Source: Acrocarpospora phusangensis (GTDB lineage Bacteria > Actinomycetota > Actinomycetes > Streptosporangiales > Streptosporangiaceae). From it: 64,000 bases of DNA. Each line of letters opens with the position of its first letter. The first letter of the stretch is position 1. The stretch is taken from the NCBI RefSeq assembly GCF_016862995.1, contig NZ_BOOA01000033.1, forward strand, positions 29,128 to 93,127. Direction: 5' to 3'. The notes under the pieces are model-generated. The model made no database searches. It was not told where the DNA came from and saw only the letters and a program-made list of their open reading frames with translations. The translations under genes were made by a program, and so were the position numbers. This document shows, piece after piece, positions 41,247-50,979 of this stretch.

Positions 41247-43961
41247 ATGATCACGGGACGGGCCGGGGAACGCGGGGCGCTCGACCGTCTCATCGCCCGA
41301 TTACACGAGGGTCTGAGCGGAGCCCTGATGCTCCGGGGAGACGCGGGCATCGGCAAGACCGTCCTGCTCGACTACGTGGCCGCCCGGGCGACCGGCGTAC
41401 GCGTGCTGCGGGTGGCCGGCGTGAAGGAGGAGTCGGCGTTCGCGTTCGCCGCGCTGCACCGGCTCCTCCTGCCGTTCCTGAAAGAACCTGACGGGCTCGC
41501 CCCGTCGCAGCGTACGGCGCTGCGCGTGGCCTGCGGCCTGGCCGACGGGCCACCGGCCGACCGGTTCCTGGTCGGCCTCGGCGCGCTCAACCTGCTGGCC
41601 GGGATCGCCGCGCGGGAGCCGGTGCTGTGCTGCGTGGACGACGCCCAGTGGCTGGACGAGGAGTCGCTCGGCGTGCTGGCCTTCGTCGCCCGCCGGGTGC
41701 ACGCCGAGGGCATCGGCCTGGTGTTCGCCGCCCGCCCCGGCTTCCACGGACTGGCCGGCCTGCCGGTCACCGAGATCGCGGGCCTGGCCGAGACCGACGC
41801 GCTCGCCCTGCTGACCTCGGTCGTGGGCGGGCAGCTGGACGCCCGGGTGGCCGCCAGGATCGTGGCCGCCACGGCCGGCAATCCGCTCGCCCTGACCGAC
41901 CTGGGCCGGGAGCTCTCGGCCGACCAGCTGAGCGGCGGCCTGTCGCTGCCCGACCCGCTGCCGGTGGGCGGGCGGCTGGAGGAGCACTACCTCCGTCAGG
42001 TGCACGAACTTCCCCAGGTCACGCAGACCTGGCTGCTGCTGGCCGCCGCGGAACCCAGCGGCGACCTCGGCTACATCGCCGGCGCGGCCCGGCGGCTGGG
42101 CATCGACGCCGACGCCACCGGCCCGGCCGAGTCCGCGCGCCTGGTGGCACTGCGCGCCGGCGCGGAGTTCCGGCACCCGCTCATCCGGTCGGCGATCTAC
42201 GGGGGCGCCACCAGCGTGGCGCGCAGGCACGCCCACAGCGCGCTGGCCGCCACCACCACCCGGCCGGCCGACGCCGACCGGCGGGCCTGGCACCTGGCCG
42301 CCGCCTGCATCGGGCCCGACGAGAGCGTGGCCACCACGCTGGAACAGGCGGCCGACCGGGCCGGCGGCCGGGGCGGATTCGCCGCCCGCGCCACCTTCCT
42401 GGCCCGCGCCGCCGAACTCACCCCCGAGGGAGCCGACCAGGACAGGCGGCGGATCACCGCGGCGGAGGCCGCGTTCACCGGCGGCGCGCCGCTCCAGGCC
42501 CAGAGCCTCCTGGACGCGCTGGACTTCGACTCGCTCGACGACGTCAGCCGGGGCCGGGTGCTGATGGTGCGGGCGTCCGCGCCGATCGTGCTGGGCGCGC
42601 CGGGGGCGTTCGCCAGGGCGCCGGCGCTGTGCCTGGCCGCCGCGAAGGCCTTCGCCGGCCAGGCCCCGGCGCTGGCCAACGACGCGCTGGTCAGAGCCGC
42701 GGAGCGGGCCATCACGGCCGAGCACCTCATCGACGGCACCACCCTCGCGGAGATCGCCCAGGCCGGTCTCTCGCTGGTCGAGGCGGATCCCGTCCTGCGC
42801 GCCTTCTCGGTGCTGATCCTCGACGGCTACGAGGCGGCCGTGCCGCACCTGCGGGAGGCGGTCGCCGGGCTGCTCGACCCGGTCACCTCGGACGAGGAGA
42901 TCCTGCAGAAGTTCACGCTGTCCGTCACCCTGGCCATGGTGCTGTGGGACGACGAGCGGCAGAACGCCCTCATGCGGAAGGCCGCGGAGGTCGCCCGCCG
43001 TACCGGGTCGTTGTACTACCTCGACGGCGCGCTGTACTGCTGGTCGATGCACGAGACCATCCTCGGGGACCTGGACCGGGCGGACGCGCTGGTCAGGGAG
43101 AGCCACCAGATCCGCTCCGCGATGGGGGCGACCGCCGACGTGTGGGAGATCTACCGGCATCCCGAGCTGCTCGCGTGGCGGACCGAGGACGACGCGGTCG
43201 CGGAGCGGCTGCGGCGGTCGATGGAGGCGGCCACGTTGCTGGGCAACGGCGCGGTGGAGGCGATCGGCTGGATCGGCAGGAGCATCCTGGCGCTGAGCCT
43301 GGGCGACTACCTGGGGGCCAGCGCGATCATCCAGCGGCTGGTGGGCAAGGACCGGATGGCCATGCACACGCGGCTGCTGCCCGACCTGGTGGAGGCCGCC
43401 GTACGCGCCGGGGACCGGGTGCTGGCCGAGTCCGCCGCCGGCACCCTGGCGGCCCGCGCGACCGCGAGCGGGTCCACCCGCGGGCTCGGCGTGCTGGCGC
43501 GCTCGCAGGCGCTGCTGGCCTACGGGGAGCACGCGGAGGCGCTCTACCGGCAGGCGGTCGGCCTGCTCGGCCAGATCAGGGCGCCCGGCGAGTTGGCCCG
43601 CGCGCACCTGCTGTACGGCGAGTGGCTGCGCCGGGGCAAACGGCGCAAGGACGCCCGCGACCAGCTGAGCCTCGCCCTGTCCATGTTCGAGGAGATGGGC
43701 GCGGGCGGCTTCGCCGAACGGGCCCGCCAGGAGCTGCTGGCCACCGGCGAGCGCGCCCGGGCCCGCTCCCCCGAGACGGCCAACCAGCTGACGCCGCAGG
43801 AGATGACGATCGCCGGGCTGGCCCGCCGGGGCGCCACCAACGCCGAGATCGCCGCCCAGCTGTTCATCAGCGCGAACACGGTCGACTACCACCTGCGCAA
43901 GATCTTCAGAAAGCTCGGGGTGAGCTCCCGGCGTCAGCTCGCGGCGGCGCTGGGCGACTGA
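41247..43961 (+). CDS. LuxR-family ATP-dependent regulator (second LAL subtype)
   Basis: 904 residues; ATG 41247 follows GAGGAG. STAND ATPase with P-loop [13 protein letters not shown] near residue 30, Walker [14 protein letters not shown] near 130, a winged-helix/TPR middle, and a C-terminal LuxR helix-turn-helix ([20 protein letters not shown] ... [20 protein letters not shown]). It is not closely similar to the two paralogues at the left of the window (different N-terminus and P-loop context). Two alpha/beta hydrolase genes follow on the same strand and are plausible targets. The inducer is unknown. Confidence 0.93.
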   Translation: MITGRAGERGALDRLIARLHEGLSGALMLRGDAGIGKTVLLDYVAARATGVRVLRVAGVKEESAFAFAALHRLLLPFLKEPDGLAPSQRTALRVACGLADGPPADRFLVGLGALNLLAGIAAREPVLCCVDDAQWLDEESLGVLAFVARRVHAEGIGLVFAARPGFHGLAGLPVTEIAGLAETDALALLTSVVGGQLDARVAARIVAATAGNPLALTDLGRELSADQLSGGLSLPDPLPVGGRLEEHYLRQVHELPQVTQTWLLLAAAEPSGDLGYIAGAARRLGIDADATGPAESARLVALRAGAEFRHPLIRSAIYGGATSVARRHAHSALAATTTRPADADRRAWHLAAACIGPDESVATTLEQAADRAGGRGGFAARATFLARAAELTPEGADQDRRRITAAEAAFTGGAPLQAQSLLDALDFDSLDDVSRGRVLMVRASAPIVLGAPGAFARAPALCLAAAKAFAGQAPALANDALVRAAERAITAEHLIDGTTLAEIAQAGLSLVEADPVLRAFSVLILDGYEAAVPHLREAVAGLLDPVTSDEEILQKFTLSVTLAMVLWDDERQNALMRKAAEVARRTGSLYYLDGALYCWSMHETILGDLDRADALVRESHQIRSAMGATADVWEIYRHPELLAWRTEDDAVAERLRRSMEAATLLGNGAVEAIGWIGRSILALSLGDYLGASAIIQRLVGKDRMAMHTRLLPDLVEAAVRAGDRVLAESAAGTLAARATASGSTRGLGVLARSQALLAYGEHAEALYRQAVGLLGQIRAPGELARAHLLYGEWLRRGKRRKDARDQLSLALSMFEEMGAGGFAERARQELLATGERARARSPETANQLTPQEMTIAGLARRGATNAEIAAQLFISANTVDYHLRKIFRKLGVSSRRQLAAALGD

Positions 43962-44056
43962 GCCGGGGTCACGACTACGCGATTCACGGGATTCGACGGA
44001 CCTGGTCCGTGACCGAGGATCGAGCACGTCCGCTTGGTCCGCAGACGGGAGCGCTC

Positions 44057-44881
44057 ATGTCGTTCGTCACCGCCGCCGACGGCGCGCAGATCTTCTACAA
44101 GGACTGGGGCGCGGGACGTCCGGTCGTGCTCAGCCACGGCTGGCCGCTGAACGCCGACAGCTGGGAGGCGCAGATGCTCTTCCTGGCCGAGAACGGCTTC
44201 CGCGTCGTCGCCCACGACCGCCGCGGCCACGGCAGGTCGTCCCAGACCTGGCACGGCAACGAGATGGACACCTACGCCGACGACCTGGCCGCCCTCATCC
44301 AGACGCTCGACCTGCGGGACGTCACCCTGGTCGGGTTCTCCACCGGCGGGGGCGAGGTCGCCCGCTACGTCGGCAGGCACGGCACCGGCCGGGTACGGCA
44401 GATCGCCCTGGTGGCCGCGGTGCCGCCGTACCTGCTGCGGACGGAGGACAACCCGGGCGGCGTGCCGGTCGACGTCTTCGACGCCATCCGCCTCGGGTCG
44501 CTGGCCGACCGCGCCCAGCTCTACCGCGACCTGGCCGACGGGCCCTTCTTCGGGGGCAACCGCCCCGGCGCCGACCCCTCCCAGGGGATGCGTGACGCGT
44601 TCTGGCGGCAGGGCATGCAGGCCGGGCACCGGAACGCGTACGAGTGCGTCGCGGCGTTCTCGGCCACCGACTTCCGCCCCGACCTGGACGCCTTCGACGT
44701 GCCCACGCTCGTCGTCCACGGCGACGACGACCAGGTGGTGCCGTTCGAGGTGGGCGGCAAGGCGTCGGCCGCGCGGATCAAGGACGCGGTGCTCAAGGTC
44801 TACCCGGGCGCGCCCCACGGCATCACCGACACCCACAAGGAGCAGCTCAACGCCGACCTGCTCGAGTTTCTCCGCTCGTAA
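44057..44881 (+). CDS. Alpha/beta hydrolase, non-heme chloroperoxidase-like
   Basis: 274 residues from ATG 44057 (GGGAG upstream). Catalytic Ser95 in [19 protein letters not shown], oxyanion region [12 protein letters not shown], the acid Asp in [12 protein letters not shown] and the His in [12 protein letters not shown]. The GFSTGGGE nucleophile elbow is characteristic of the cofactor-free haloperoxidase/perhydrolase group, which are chiefly esterases. No signal peptide. It begins 95 bp after the LuxR ATPase gene and 24 bp before another hydrolase, suggesting a two-gene unit. Confidence 0.92.
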   Translation: MSFVTAADGAQIFYKDWGAGRPVVLSHGWPLNADSWEAQMLFLAENGFRVVAHDRRGHGRSSQTWHGNEMDTYADDLAALIQTLDLRDVTLVGFSTGGGEVARYVGRHGTGRVRQIALVAAVPPYLLRTEDNPGGVPVDVFDAIRLGSLADRAQLYRDLADGPFFGGNRPGADPSQGMRDAFWRQGMQAGHRNAYECVAAFSATDFRPDLDAFDVPTLVVHGDDDQVVPFEVGGKASAARIKDAVLKVYPGAPHGITDTHKEQLNADLLEFLRS

Positions 44882-44905
44882 CGCCGTCACCGATTAGGGA
44901 GTGCA

Positions 44906-45697
44906 ATGAAACCTGACACGATTGTCCTCATTCACGGCTTCTGGGTTACCCCGCGCAGCTGGGAGCACTGGATCACCCACTACGAGGCCAAGGGCTTCAC
45001 GGTGCTGGCCCCGGCCTACCCCGGCTTCGAGGTCGAGGTGGAGGCGCTCAACGCCGATCCCACCCCGATCGAGCAGGTGACCGTCCCGCAGATCATCGAG
45101 TCGCTGGAGACCCTGATCGGCGGCCTGGAGACCCCGCCGATCCTCATCGGCCACTCGGCCGGCGGCGTGTTCACCCAGATCCTGCTCGACCACGGGTACG
45201 GCGCGGCCGGTGTGGCCATCAACTCCGCGCCCACCGAGGGCGTCAAGGTGATCCCGCTGTCGCAGATCAAGGCCACGTTCCCGGTGCTGAAGAACCCGGC
45301 CAACCGCCACAAGGCCGTCGGTTTCACGTACGAGCAGTGGAAGTACGCCTTCACCAACACCTTCCCCGAGGACGAGGCCCGCGCCACGTACGAGCGCTAC
45401 CACATCCCCGCCTCCGGCAACATCTTCTGGGGCAGCGCGCTGGCCAACATCCACCCGGGCAAGGACGACAACTGGGTGAACTACCACAACGAGGACCGCA
45501 AGCCGCTGCTGTTCATCGCCGGCGAGAAGGACAACCTGATGCCGCCGAGCATCCAGCGCTCGAACGCCAAGCACTACAAGTCCGACACCGTCACCGAGGT
45601 GATCGAGTACCCCGGCCGGGCGCACCTGATGCCCGCGGAGAAGGGCTGGGAGGAGATCGCCGACCGGGCCCTGGAGTGGGCTCTCGAACACTCCTGA
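44906..45697 (+). CDS. Alpha/beta hydrolase
   Basis: 263 residues. IVLIHGFWVTPRSWEHW provides the oxyanion region, Ser84 lies in LIGHSAGGVFTQILLDHGYG, Asp in FIAGEKDNLMPP and His in YPGRAHLMPAEKGW. Cytoplasmic, with a large cap region (KNPANRHKAVGFTYEQWKYA). Substrate unknown. ATG preceded by TAGGGAG. Together with the preceding hydrolase it ends at a perfect bidirectional hairpin. Confidence 0.92.
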   Translation: MKPDTIVLIHGFWVTPRSWEHWITHYEAKGFTVLAPAYPGFEVEVEALNADPTPIEQVTVPQIIESLETLIGGLETPPILIGHSAGGVFTQILLDHGYGAAGVAINSAPTEGVKVIPLSQIKATFPVLKNPANRHKAVGFTYEQWKYAFTNTFPEDEARATYERYHIPASGNIFWGSALANIHPGKDDNWVNYHNEDRKPLLFIAGEKDNLMPPSIQRSNAKHYKSDTVTEVIEYPGRAHLMPAEKGWEEIADRALEWALEHS

Positions 45698-45706
45698 CCT
45701 GAACCG

Positions 45707-45734
45707 GAGGGTGAATCCCCCGGGATTCACCCTC
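45707..45734. terminator. Bidirectional terminator between hydrolase and GNAT genes
   Basis: GAGGGTGAATCC and GGATTCACCCTC form a perfect 12-bp stem around CCCG, between convergent stop codons (45697 and 45733). Confidence 0.78.
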
Positions 45735-46281
45735 AGCGGTCGCGGAGGCGGCCCATGACGTGGGCGTCCATCCAGGCGCCCGCGCCGTACCCGACGCGCG
45801 GCATGGTGCCCTCGATGGCGAAGCCGAGGCTCTGGTAGAGCTTGATCGCGTGGTCGTTGTCCGTGAAGACGATCAGGGTCAGCCGGCTGAGGTTGAGCCA
45901 GTTCTCGGCGAGTTCGATCATGGCCTCCATCAGGGCCCGGCCGACGCCTCTGCGGACGTGGTCGGCGCGGGTGGCCACCAGGTTGATCTCGCCGGAATGG
46001 CGCTGCCGGGGCTCGTCCGGGTAGGTCACCAGCTCGCCGAAGCCGACGACCTGGCCGTCCGCCTCGGCGGCGAGCTGGTGGACGCCGCGCTCGGGGGTGA
46101 GCCGCGCGCGGGTCTGGTGGAGCGGGGCGAAGGGCACCCGCAGGGAGCCGGCCAGCACGTGCGGGCTGGTCAGCATGGCGTGCACGGCCTCGTGGTCCCC
46201 CTCGCCGACATGGCGGATGACGAGGTCGAGACCCGGGACCGGGACAGGCGTCAGCCGGACGCCGTTCCTGAGATTGTTCAT
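45733..46281 (-). CDS. GNAT-family N-acetyltransferase
   Basis: 182 residues. The acetyl-CoA loop is RRGVGRALMEAMIELAENW, preceded by GEINLVATRADHV and followed by LTLIVFTDNDHAIKLYQSLGF and GTMPRVGYGAGAW. The length and the motif order fit the L-amino-acid or small-molecule acetyltransferase group related to RimJ/PhnO-like proteins; the acceptor is unknown. The ATG has AGGAAAG upstream. Confidence 0.92.
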   Translation of the reverse strand: MNNLRNGVRLTPVPVPGLDLVIRHVGEGDHEAVHAMLTSPHVLAGSLRVPFAPLHQTRARLTPERGVHQLAAEADGQVVGFGELVTYPDEPRQRHSGEINLVATRADHVRRGVGRALMEAMIELAENWLNLSRLTLIVFTDNDHAIKLYQSLGFAIEGTMPRVGYGAGAWMDAHVMGRLRDR

Positions 46282-46368
46282 CGTTCTTTCCTGACGGGAA
46301 GCCGCTGGTGGTCGGCTCCATGGTCGGCCGGTCCGCCGTTCCGCTCTATGAACAAGTGCACGTACGAC

Positions 46369-47100
46369 TCAAACGGCCGTACCGCCCCCGTCCACGTGGA
46401 TCGTCGAGCCGGTGACGTAGCTCGCGCGCGGCGAGGCCAGGAACACGACGGCCTCCGCGATCTCACGCGCCCGCCCGGTACGGCCCAGCGGCATCGCCCG
46501 GCCCAGTTCCTCCACGCCCTCCCCCCATTCCACGAGAACCCCCTCCGTCCTGGTCGAACCGGGCGCGACACTGTTGACCCGGACGTGCGGCGCGAATTCC
46601 ACCGCCCACGTACGCGTGAGCGAGGCCAGCGCCGACTTCGACGCGCTGTACACCGAAGCCCCCGGATACCCCTTCAACGTGGCCAGCGTGGTGACGTTGA
46701 CGATGGCCCCCCTGCCCTGTTCGAGCATGTGCGGCACCAGCATCGCCACCAGGAAGTACGGCCCGCGCACATTGGTGTTGAAGACCATCTCGAACCCTGG
46801 CACGTCCTGCTCCACCGTCGGCGCGGCCGGGAAGCTGCCCGCGTTGTTGACCAGCACGTCCACCGGCCCCGCCTGCTCGGCCAGCGCGGCGACCGACGCC
46901 AGGTCGGACAGGTCGGCCTGGACGAACCGCACCCGGCCGGAGCCGATCGTGTCGATCGTGTCGACGGCCTGCTTGCCCCGCTCCACGTCCCGGCCGGTGA
47001 TCACCACCTCGGCGCCCGCCGCCGCGAGCCCGCGCGCGGTCTCCAGGCCGATCCCCGCGGTGCCGCCGGTGACCAGCGCCACCTGGTTGTCGAGTTCCAT
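46369..47100 (-). CDS. SDR-family oxidoreductase
   Basis: 243 residues from ATG 47100 (GGAG 7 nt upstream). Cofactor motif VTGGTAGIGLETARGLA, NNAGSFP, catalytic Ser/Thr region VNVTTLATLKG and YSASK, then PGSTRTEGV and the end TGSTIHVDGGG. Classic FabG-like SDR. Divergent from a LysR regulator, the standard arrangement for a LysR-controlled gene. Substrate unknown. Confidence 0.92.
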   Translation of the reverse strand: MELDNQVALVTGGTAGIGLETARGLAAAGAEVVITGRDVERGKQAVDTIDTIGSGRVRFVQADLSDLASVAALAEQAGPVDVLVNNAGSFPAAPTVEQDVPGFEMVFNTNVRGPYFLVAMLVPHMLEQGRGAIVNVTTLATLKGYPGASVYSASKSALASLTRTWAVEFAPHVRVNSVAPGSTRTEGVLVEWGEGVEELGRAMPLGRTGRAREIAEAVVFLASPRASYVTGSTIHVDGGGTAV

Positions 47101-47226
47101 GCCGCATCTCCATCCGTCGTCATCGTTCACGGGTCAAACCGCCCCCGCCGACCCGCTATTGCCGATCGGCTCGCGGTATCACCGATGGCCGCCATTAGCG
47201 GATCCGCTGGTCAGAGCGCCGCGGCC

Positions 47227-48201
47227 ATGAGCGACCATGGACGAGTGGAGATCCGGGAGATGCGGGCGTTCGTGGCCGTCGTGGAGGAGGGGGGCCTGTC
47301 GGCCGCCGCCCGCCGGCTGCACGTGAGCCAGTCCGCGCTCTCCCAGACCGTGCGGTCACTCGAACGCCAGCTCGGTGTGCGGCTCCTGGTCCGGGATCAC
47401 ACGGGGGCCCGGCCGACCGAGGCCGGCAGGACCCTGCTGGACGAGGCGCGGACGCTCTTGGCCCGCCACGACGCCATGATCGCCACGATCACCGGCCTGC
47501 CGGACGAGCACGCGGGATCGTTGTGCATCGGTGTGCCGCTGGAGTTCCCCGTCGATCTGCTGCCGCCGGTCCTGGCCGAGCTGAGCGCGGCGCACCCGCA
47601 GGTCACGGTCAACGTGCGGCACTCCCCCAGCACCGCCCAGCTGGCCGAACTGCTGGCGGGCGAACTGCACGTGGCCCTCGTCCGCGATCGGCCCACGGAC
47701 CCCCGGCTGGACAGCGTGCTCGCCGTCGAGGAGGCCATGGGCGTGATCCTGCCCGCGGCCTGCGCGGAGGAGGTCGCCGAGGCCGGGGATGTCCCACCCA
47801 CCCACCCTTTCTCCGGGGCTTCGCCCCGGCCCCCAGAGCCCGCCGGCATCCGCCTGCACCGCCTGGCGGGCATGTCCTGGGTCGGCTTCCCCCGCTCGGA
47901 CGCGCCCGCCTGGTACGACCAGGTGACGGCGACCCTGCGCACGCACGGGATCACCGCCGTCAAGCTGGCCAGCGGCGAGGACCACCCGGTCACCCCGGAG
48001 GTCAAGCTCGCCGCCGTCGGCACGGGCCGCGCCTTCGCCCTCGCCTCGCCCGGCTGGGCCCGCCCGCTGCCGGAGGGCCTGGCCTGGCACCCGCTGATCG
48101 GTGCTCCGCTCGTCCGCCGCACGTGGGCGGTCTGGCGGGCGGAGTCACGGTCCCGCGAGCTCGCGGCCCTGATCGCGGCTCTGGACATCACCGCGGTGTG
48201 A
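47227..48201 (+). CDS. LysR-family transcriptional regulator
   Basis: 324 residues. Helix-turn-helix: IREMRAFVAVVEEGGLSAAA ... LHVSQSALSQTVRSLERQLG, then an effector-binding domain (HAGSLCIGVPLEFPVDLLPP, HVALVRDRPTDPRL). A proline-rich insertion (DVPPTHPFSGASPRPPEPAG, residues near 196-215) interrupts the effector domain and is encoded by a hairpin-containing stretch at about 47790-47845 that looks acquired. The C-terminal codons are part of a tandem repeat that continues past the stop. Likely controls the divergent SDR gene. Confidence 0.92.
   Translation: MSDHGRVEIREMRAFVAVVEEGGLSAAARRLHVSQSALSQTVRSLERQLGVRLLVRDHTGARPTEAGRTLLDEARTLLARHDAMIATITGLPDEHAGSLCIGVPLEFPVDLLPPVLAELSAAHPQVTVNVRHSPSTAQLAELLAGELHVALVRDRPTDPRLDSVLAVEEAMGVILPAACAEEVAEAGDVPPTHPFSGASPRPPEPAGIRLHRLAGMSWVGFPRSDAPAWYDQVTATLRTHGITAVKLASGEDHPVTPEVKLAAVGTGRAFALASPGWARPLPEGLAWHPLIGAPLVRRTWAVWRAESRSRELAALIAALDITAV
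47813..47829 (+). repeat. REP-like hairpin inserted in the LysR reading frame
   Basis: CCGGGGC-TTC-GCCCCGG, a perfect 7-bp stem with a TTC loop, flanked by C-rich sequence. It lies in the part of the gene coding for a Pro/Ser-rich loop that interrupts the LysR effector domain. GGGGCTTCGCCCC is a pattern I associate with short repeats scattered in actinomycete genomes. Confidence 0.55.
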
Positions 48202-48357
48202 CGCCAGAGGTCCTGGCCAGCGCCGCGAGCTCGCTGCCTGATCGCGGCTCTGGACATCACCGCAGTGTGACGCCAGAGGACCTGGCCAGCGCCGCGAGCT
48301 CGCTGCCCTGATCGCGGCTCTGGACATCACCGCGGTGTGACGTCAGAGGTCCTGGCC
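48154..48357. repeat. Three ~70-bp tandem repeats across the LysR/sulfatase 3' junction
   Basis: Nearly identical units begin at 48154, 48224 and 48293 (CGCGAGCTCG...; periods 70 and 69) and end near 48357. Each contains the last codons and stop of the LysR gene (GACATCACCGCGGTGTGA) and, on the other strand, the last codons of the sulfatase (CAGGACCTCTG). The first unit holds the real LysR end and the third holds the real sulfatase end, so the original short junction has been triplicated. Confidence 0.9.
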
Positions 48358-49995
48358 GGCGGTACCCCAGTCCTTCGCCCGGAACGTGATCGCCTTGCCG
48401 TTCGCCGTGAACTTCGCCTGGCCGTGCACGGGAGCGTGCTCGCCGGTGGCCTCGTCCAGGGCGAACGTCGCCGTCAGCGACTCCCCCGGCGCCAGCGTGT
48501 CCGCGCGGCCGCCGGACCGCACGGTGCGGCGCCCGTCGGCGTCCAGGCTCAGCCGTACCTTCCGCCAGGGCGAGGTCGAGCCGTTGTGCAGGGTCACCAT
48601 CACTTCGGTGGCCGTCTCGCGCACCAGCAGCCCGTACGGGATGCGTGGGTCGTCGCCGATCGACCGGTCCAGGAGGCCTGCCAGTTCGGACACCAGCTGC
48701 GGGTGCTTGGCGGCCACGTTGTGGCGTTCGCCGCGGTCGCCGCGCAGGTCGTAGAGCTCGATCCGCCCGTCGGGGCCGGCGCCGGAGATGTTCGGCGCGA
48801 ACCGGATGAGCTTCCAGTGGCCGCGCCTGATGGCCTGCATCTTGCGGGGCCGGTTCCACAGCAGGAACTCGTGGTGGAGGTCCCCGCCGCCGGTCACGAG
48901 GCCCCGGAGGGATTTGCCGTCCAGGTGGGCCGGGACGGGCACGTGCGCGAAGTCGGCCAGCGTGGGCAGGATGTCGTACAGGGCCACCGGCTCGTGGACG
49001 ACCCTCGGCGCGAAGGACGGCGACCAGGCGATCATGGGCACCCGGATGCCGCCCTCGTAGAGCTGGCGCTTGACCCCGCGGAACGGCCCGTTGGAGTCGA
49101 AGATGGCCGGATCCACGCCCTTCTCGTGGTGCGGCCCGTTGTCGGCGGTGAACAGCAGCACGGTCGAGTCGGCCACGCCAGCCTCGCGCAGCGCCCGTAC
49201 GATGTCGCCGACGTGGGAGTCCAGCCGGGTCACCTGGGCGGCGTGACGACGGTTGGCGCGGGTCCACGGCTCGTGGGCGTACTGGCCGCTGTCACCGGGG
49301 ATCTCGCTCGGGGAGTGCGGCAGGATCGTGGTGAAGTGCAGCAGGAAAGGGCGTCCCGCGGACTCCTTGATGAACGCCACGGCCTTGTCGCGCAGCAGGT
49401 CCGGCGCGTACGTCCGCCCGTCCAGCGCCACCCTGCCCTCGTTGTGCCACAGGTAGATCGGCCAGTACTGGTGGGCGTGGACGTGCGTGAGGTAGCCGTA
49501 GAACTCGTCGAATCCCCGGACGTTGGGGTGCGAGGCCTGGCCCGGGCCTTCGGGGCCGAAGCCCCACTTGCCGATGCAGGCCGTCCGGTAGCCGGCCAGC
49601 CTGAGCACGTCGGCGAAGGTCAGGTCGGTGGAGCTGAGCGAGCGCTGCGGCCCGCCCTCCGGGTTCTCGCGCACGGTGCCGTGCCCGGCGTGCAGGCCGG
49701 TCAGCAGCGTGCAGCGGGATGGCGCGCACAGCGAGGACCCCGCGTACGCGCTGGTGAAGCGCACGCCCTCGGCCGCCAGCCGGTCCAGGTTGGGGGTGAC
49801 GATCTTCCGCTGCCCGTAGCAGCCGATCTCCCCCCAGCCCAGGTCGTCGGCGACGATGAGGACGAAGTTGAGCGGGCCTCTGGCCTGCGCCGCCGTCTGA
49901 GCCGTGGCGGTGTCGGCCGCGGCCGTGGCGGTGAGCCCGGCCGCGAGCAGACCACCGGTACCCGCGAGGAACCCGCGTCTGGAAGTGGGCGGCAT
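48343..49995 (-). CDS. Tat-exported type I sulfatase
   Basis: 550 residues from ATG 49995 (AAGGA upstream; a GTG at 50025 is in frame). A twin-arginine signal SRRGFLAGTGGLLAAGL starts the protein. The sulfatase core has the metal-binding LIVADDLGWGEIGCYG, the CxPSR formylglycine motif LCAPSRCTLLTGLHAGHG with Cys90, GKWGFG, and the metal-site TADNGPHHEKG. A C-terminal beta domain (TATEVMVTLHNGSTSPWRKV) follows. Needs a formylglycine-generating enzyme, not seen here. Exported, probably removing sulfate from a polysaccharide or sulfolipid. It follows a sulfotransferase gene by 34 bp. Confidence 0.93.
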   Translation of the reverse strand: MPPTSRRGFLAGTGGLLAAGLTATAAADTATAQTAAQARGPLNFVLIVADDLGWGEIGCYGQRKIVTPNLDRLAAEGVRFTSAYAGSSLCAPSRCTLLTGLHAGHGTVRENPEGGPQRSLSSTDLTFADVLRLAGYRTACIGKWGFGPEGPGQASHPNVRGFDEFYGYLTHVHAHQYWPIYLWHNEGRVALDGRTYAPDLLRDKAVAFIKESAGRPFLLHFTTILPHSPSEIPGDSGQYAHEPWTRANRRHAAQVTRLDSHVGDIVRALREAGVADSTVLLFTADNGPHHEKGVDPAIFDSNGPFRGVKRQLYEGGIRVPMIAWSPSFAPRVVHEPVALYDILPTLADFAHVPVPAHLDGKSLRGLVTGGGDLHHEFLLWNRPRKMQAIRRGHWKLIRFAPNISGAGPDGRIELYDLRGDRGERHNVAAKHPQLVSELAGLLDRSIGDDPRIPYGLLVRETATEVMVTLHNGSTSPWRKVRLSLDADGRRTVRSGGRADTLAPGESLTATFALDEATGEHAPVHGQAKFTANGKAITFRAKDWGTAGQDL

Positions 49996-50029
49996 CGATC
50001 CTTGGATTCTGCTGGGGTGGTTCACGGCG

Positions 50030-50914
50030 TCACATGTAGTTCCACGTCCGGCACATCTCGTGCAGGGTCTCGGGTACGTCCTCGGCGGCCGGAAGCGGTC
50101 TGCCGTGCTGGACCGTACCGGATCTGATCTTCTCCCGCCAGTCTCCGATGCCTTTCACGAAGTCCTCGCCGCCGGTGCCGTACCTGAGCATGCCGGGCTC
50201 GGGCGCGACGCCGAGGAACGAGCAGATCCGGGCGACCTCCACCTCGGGGTTCTGGGTGAGGCTCTCGTAGCGGACGGTCAGGCCGGGCAGCTTCTGCCGC
50301 GCCTCCTCCAGGTAGGTCATGTAGTTGAGCGTGTGCCGGAGGGCCTCGTCCATGGGACGTTTCTCCGGGTCGGCCTCGTGCCAGGACTGCGCGATCGACA
50401 TCGGGTGCCGGATCAGGAAGATCAGGCGGGCGTCCGGCCAGCAGGTGCGGATGCGCTTCCAGGCGAAGACGTTGCTCGGCGTCTTCTCGACGAGGATGTC
50501 CTTCCCGCTCTTGACCAGCTCGCGGTGGAGCATGCGGTCCCACAGGATGTGCTCGATGTCGCTCTGGCTGTGGCCGAGCACCTCCATCGCCTGCCGCAGC
50601 GGCTCGGTCGGCAGCCCGACCGTCAGCCTGCGGACGTGCAGCTCGTGCGGGGCGTGGATCCGGGAGTGACTGTTCAGCATCACCCTCAGCAACGTCGACC
50701 CGGACCGTACGGACGACAGCAGGAACACCGGTTCGGCCAGCAGCCGGTCAACGGCGGGATCGACGGGGGGACGCACCACGTCGCCGGGGGCCCTGGTGGA
50801 CAGGACCGGCGGCGGCGCGGGCGCGGGCGGGCGCGGCGCGACCAGCAGGGACCTCTTGAGCGTGTAGCCGGTCAGGCCTTCCAGCGTCGTGTTGACCTTG
50901 TGCTTCCATTTCAT
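50030..50914 (-). CDS. PAPS-dependent sulfotransferase
   Basis: 294 residues. The 5'-phosphosulfate loop is FLLSSVRSGSTLLRVMLNS (residues 67-76 core), and the 3'-phosphate motif is LIFLIRHPMSIAQSWHEAD with Arg and Ser; ILVEKTPSNVF lies between. This is the Sulfotransfer_3 type, which sulfates lipids, glycopeptides or sugars. It is encoded just upstream of an exported sulfatase, an opposing activity. The protein starts MKWKHKV and is probably cytoplasmic. A TACCTT hexamer lies 7 nt before the ATG. Confidence 0.92.
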   Translation of the reverse strand: MKWKHKVNTTLEGLTGYTLKRSLLVAPRPPAPAPPPVLSTRAPGDVVRPPVDPAVDRLLAEPVFLLSSVRSGSTLLRVMLNSHSRIHAPHELHVRRLTVGLPTEPLRQAMEVLGHSQSDIEHILWDRMLHRELVKSGKDILVEKTPSNVFAWKRIRTCWPDARLIFLIRHPMSIAQSWHEADPEKRPMDEALRHTLNYMTYLEEARQKLPGLTVRYESLTQNPEVEVARICSFLGVAPEPGMLRYGTGGEDFVKGIGDWREKIRSGTVQHGRPLPAAEDVPETLHEMCRTWNYM

Positions 50915-50921
50915 GGTCGCG

Positions 50922-50927
50922 AAGGTA
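50922..50927 (-). promoter_or_regulatory. -10 hexamer of a possible leaderless promoter
   Basis: TACCTT, 7 nt (CGCGACC), then ATG 50914 of the sulfotransferase; no Shine-Dalgarno is visible in the gap. Confidence 0.4.
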
Positions 50928-50979
50928 GAGGTGATCTCTTACGCGAAGGTGAACAACGGCTGGGAGAGCCCTGAGTCGG

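Noticed and set aside
44057..44881. Calling the first alpha/beta hydrolase a true haloperoxidase
   Set aside because: The motif group is mostly esterases with promiscuous perhydrolysis; sequence cannot support a physiological halogenation role.
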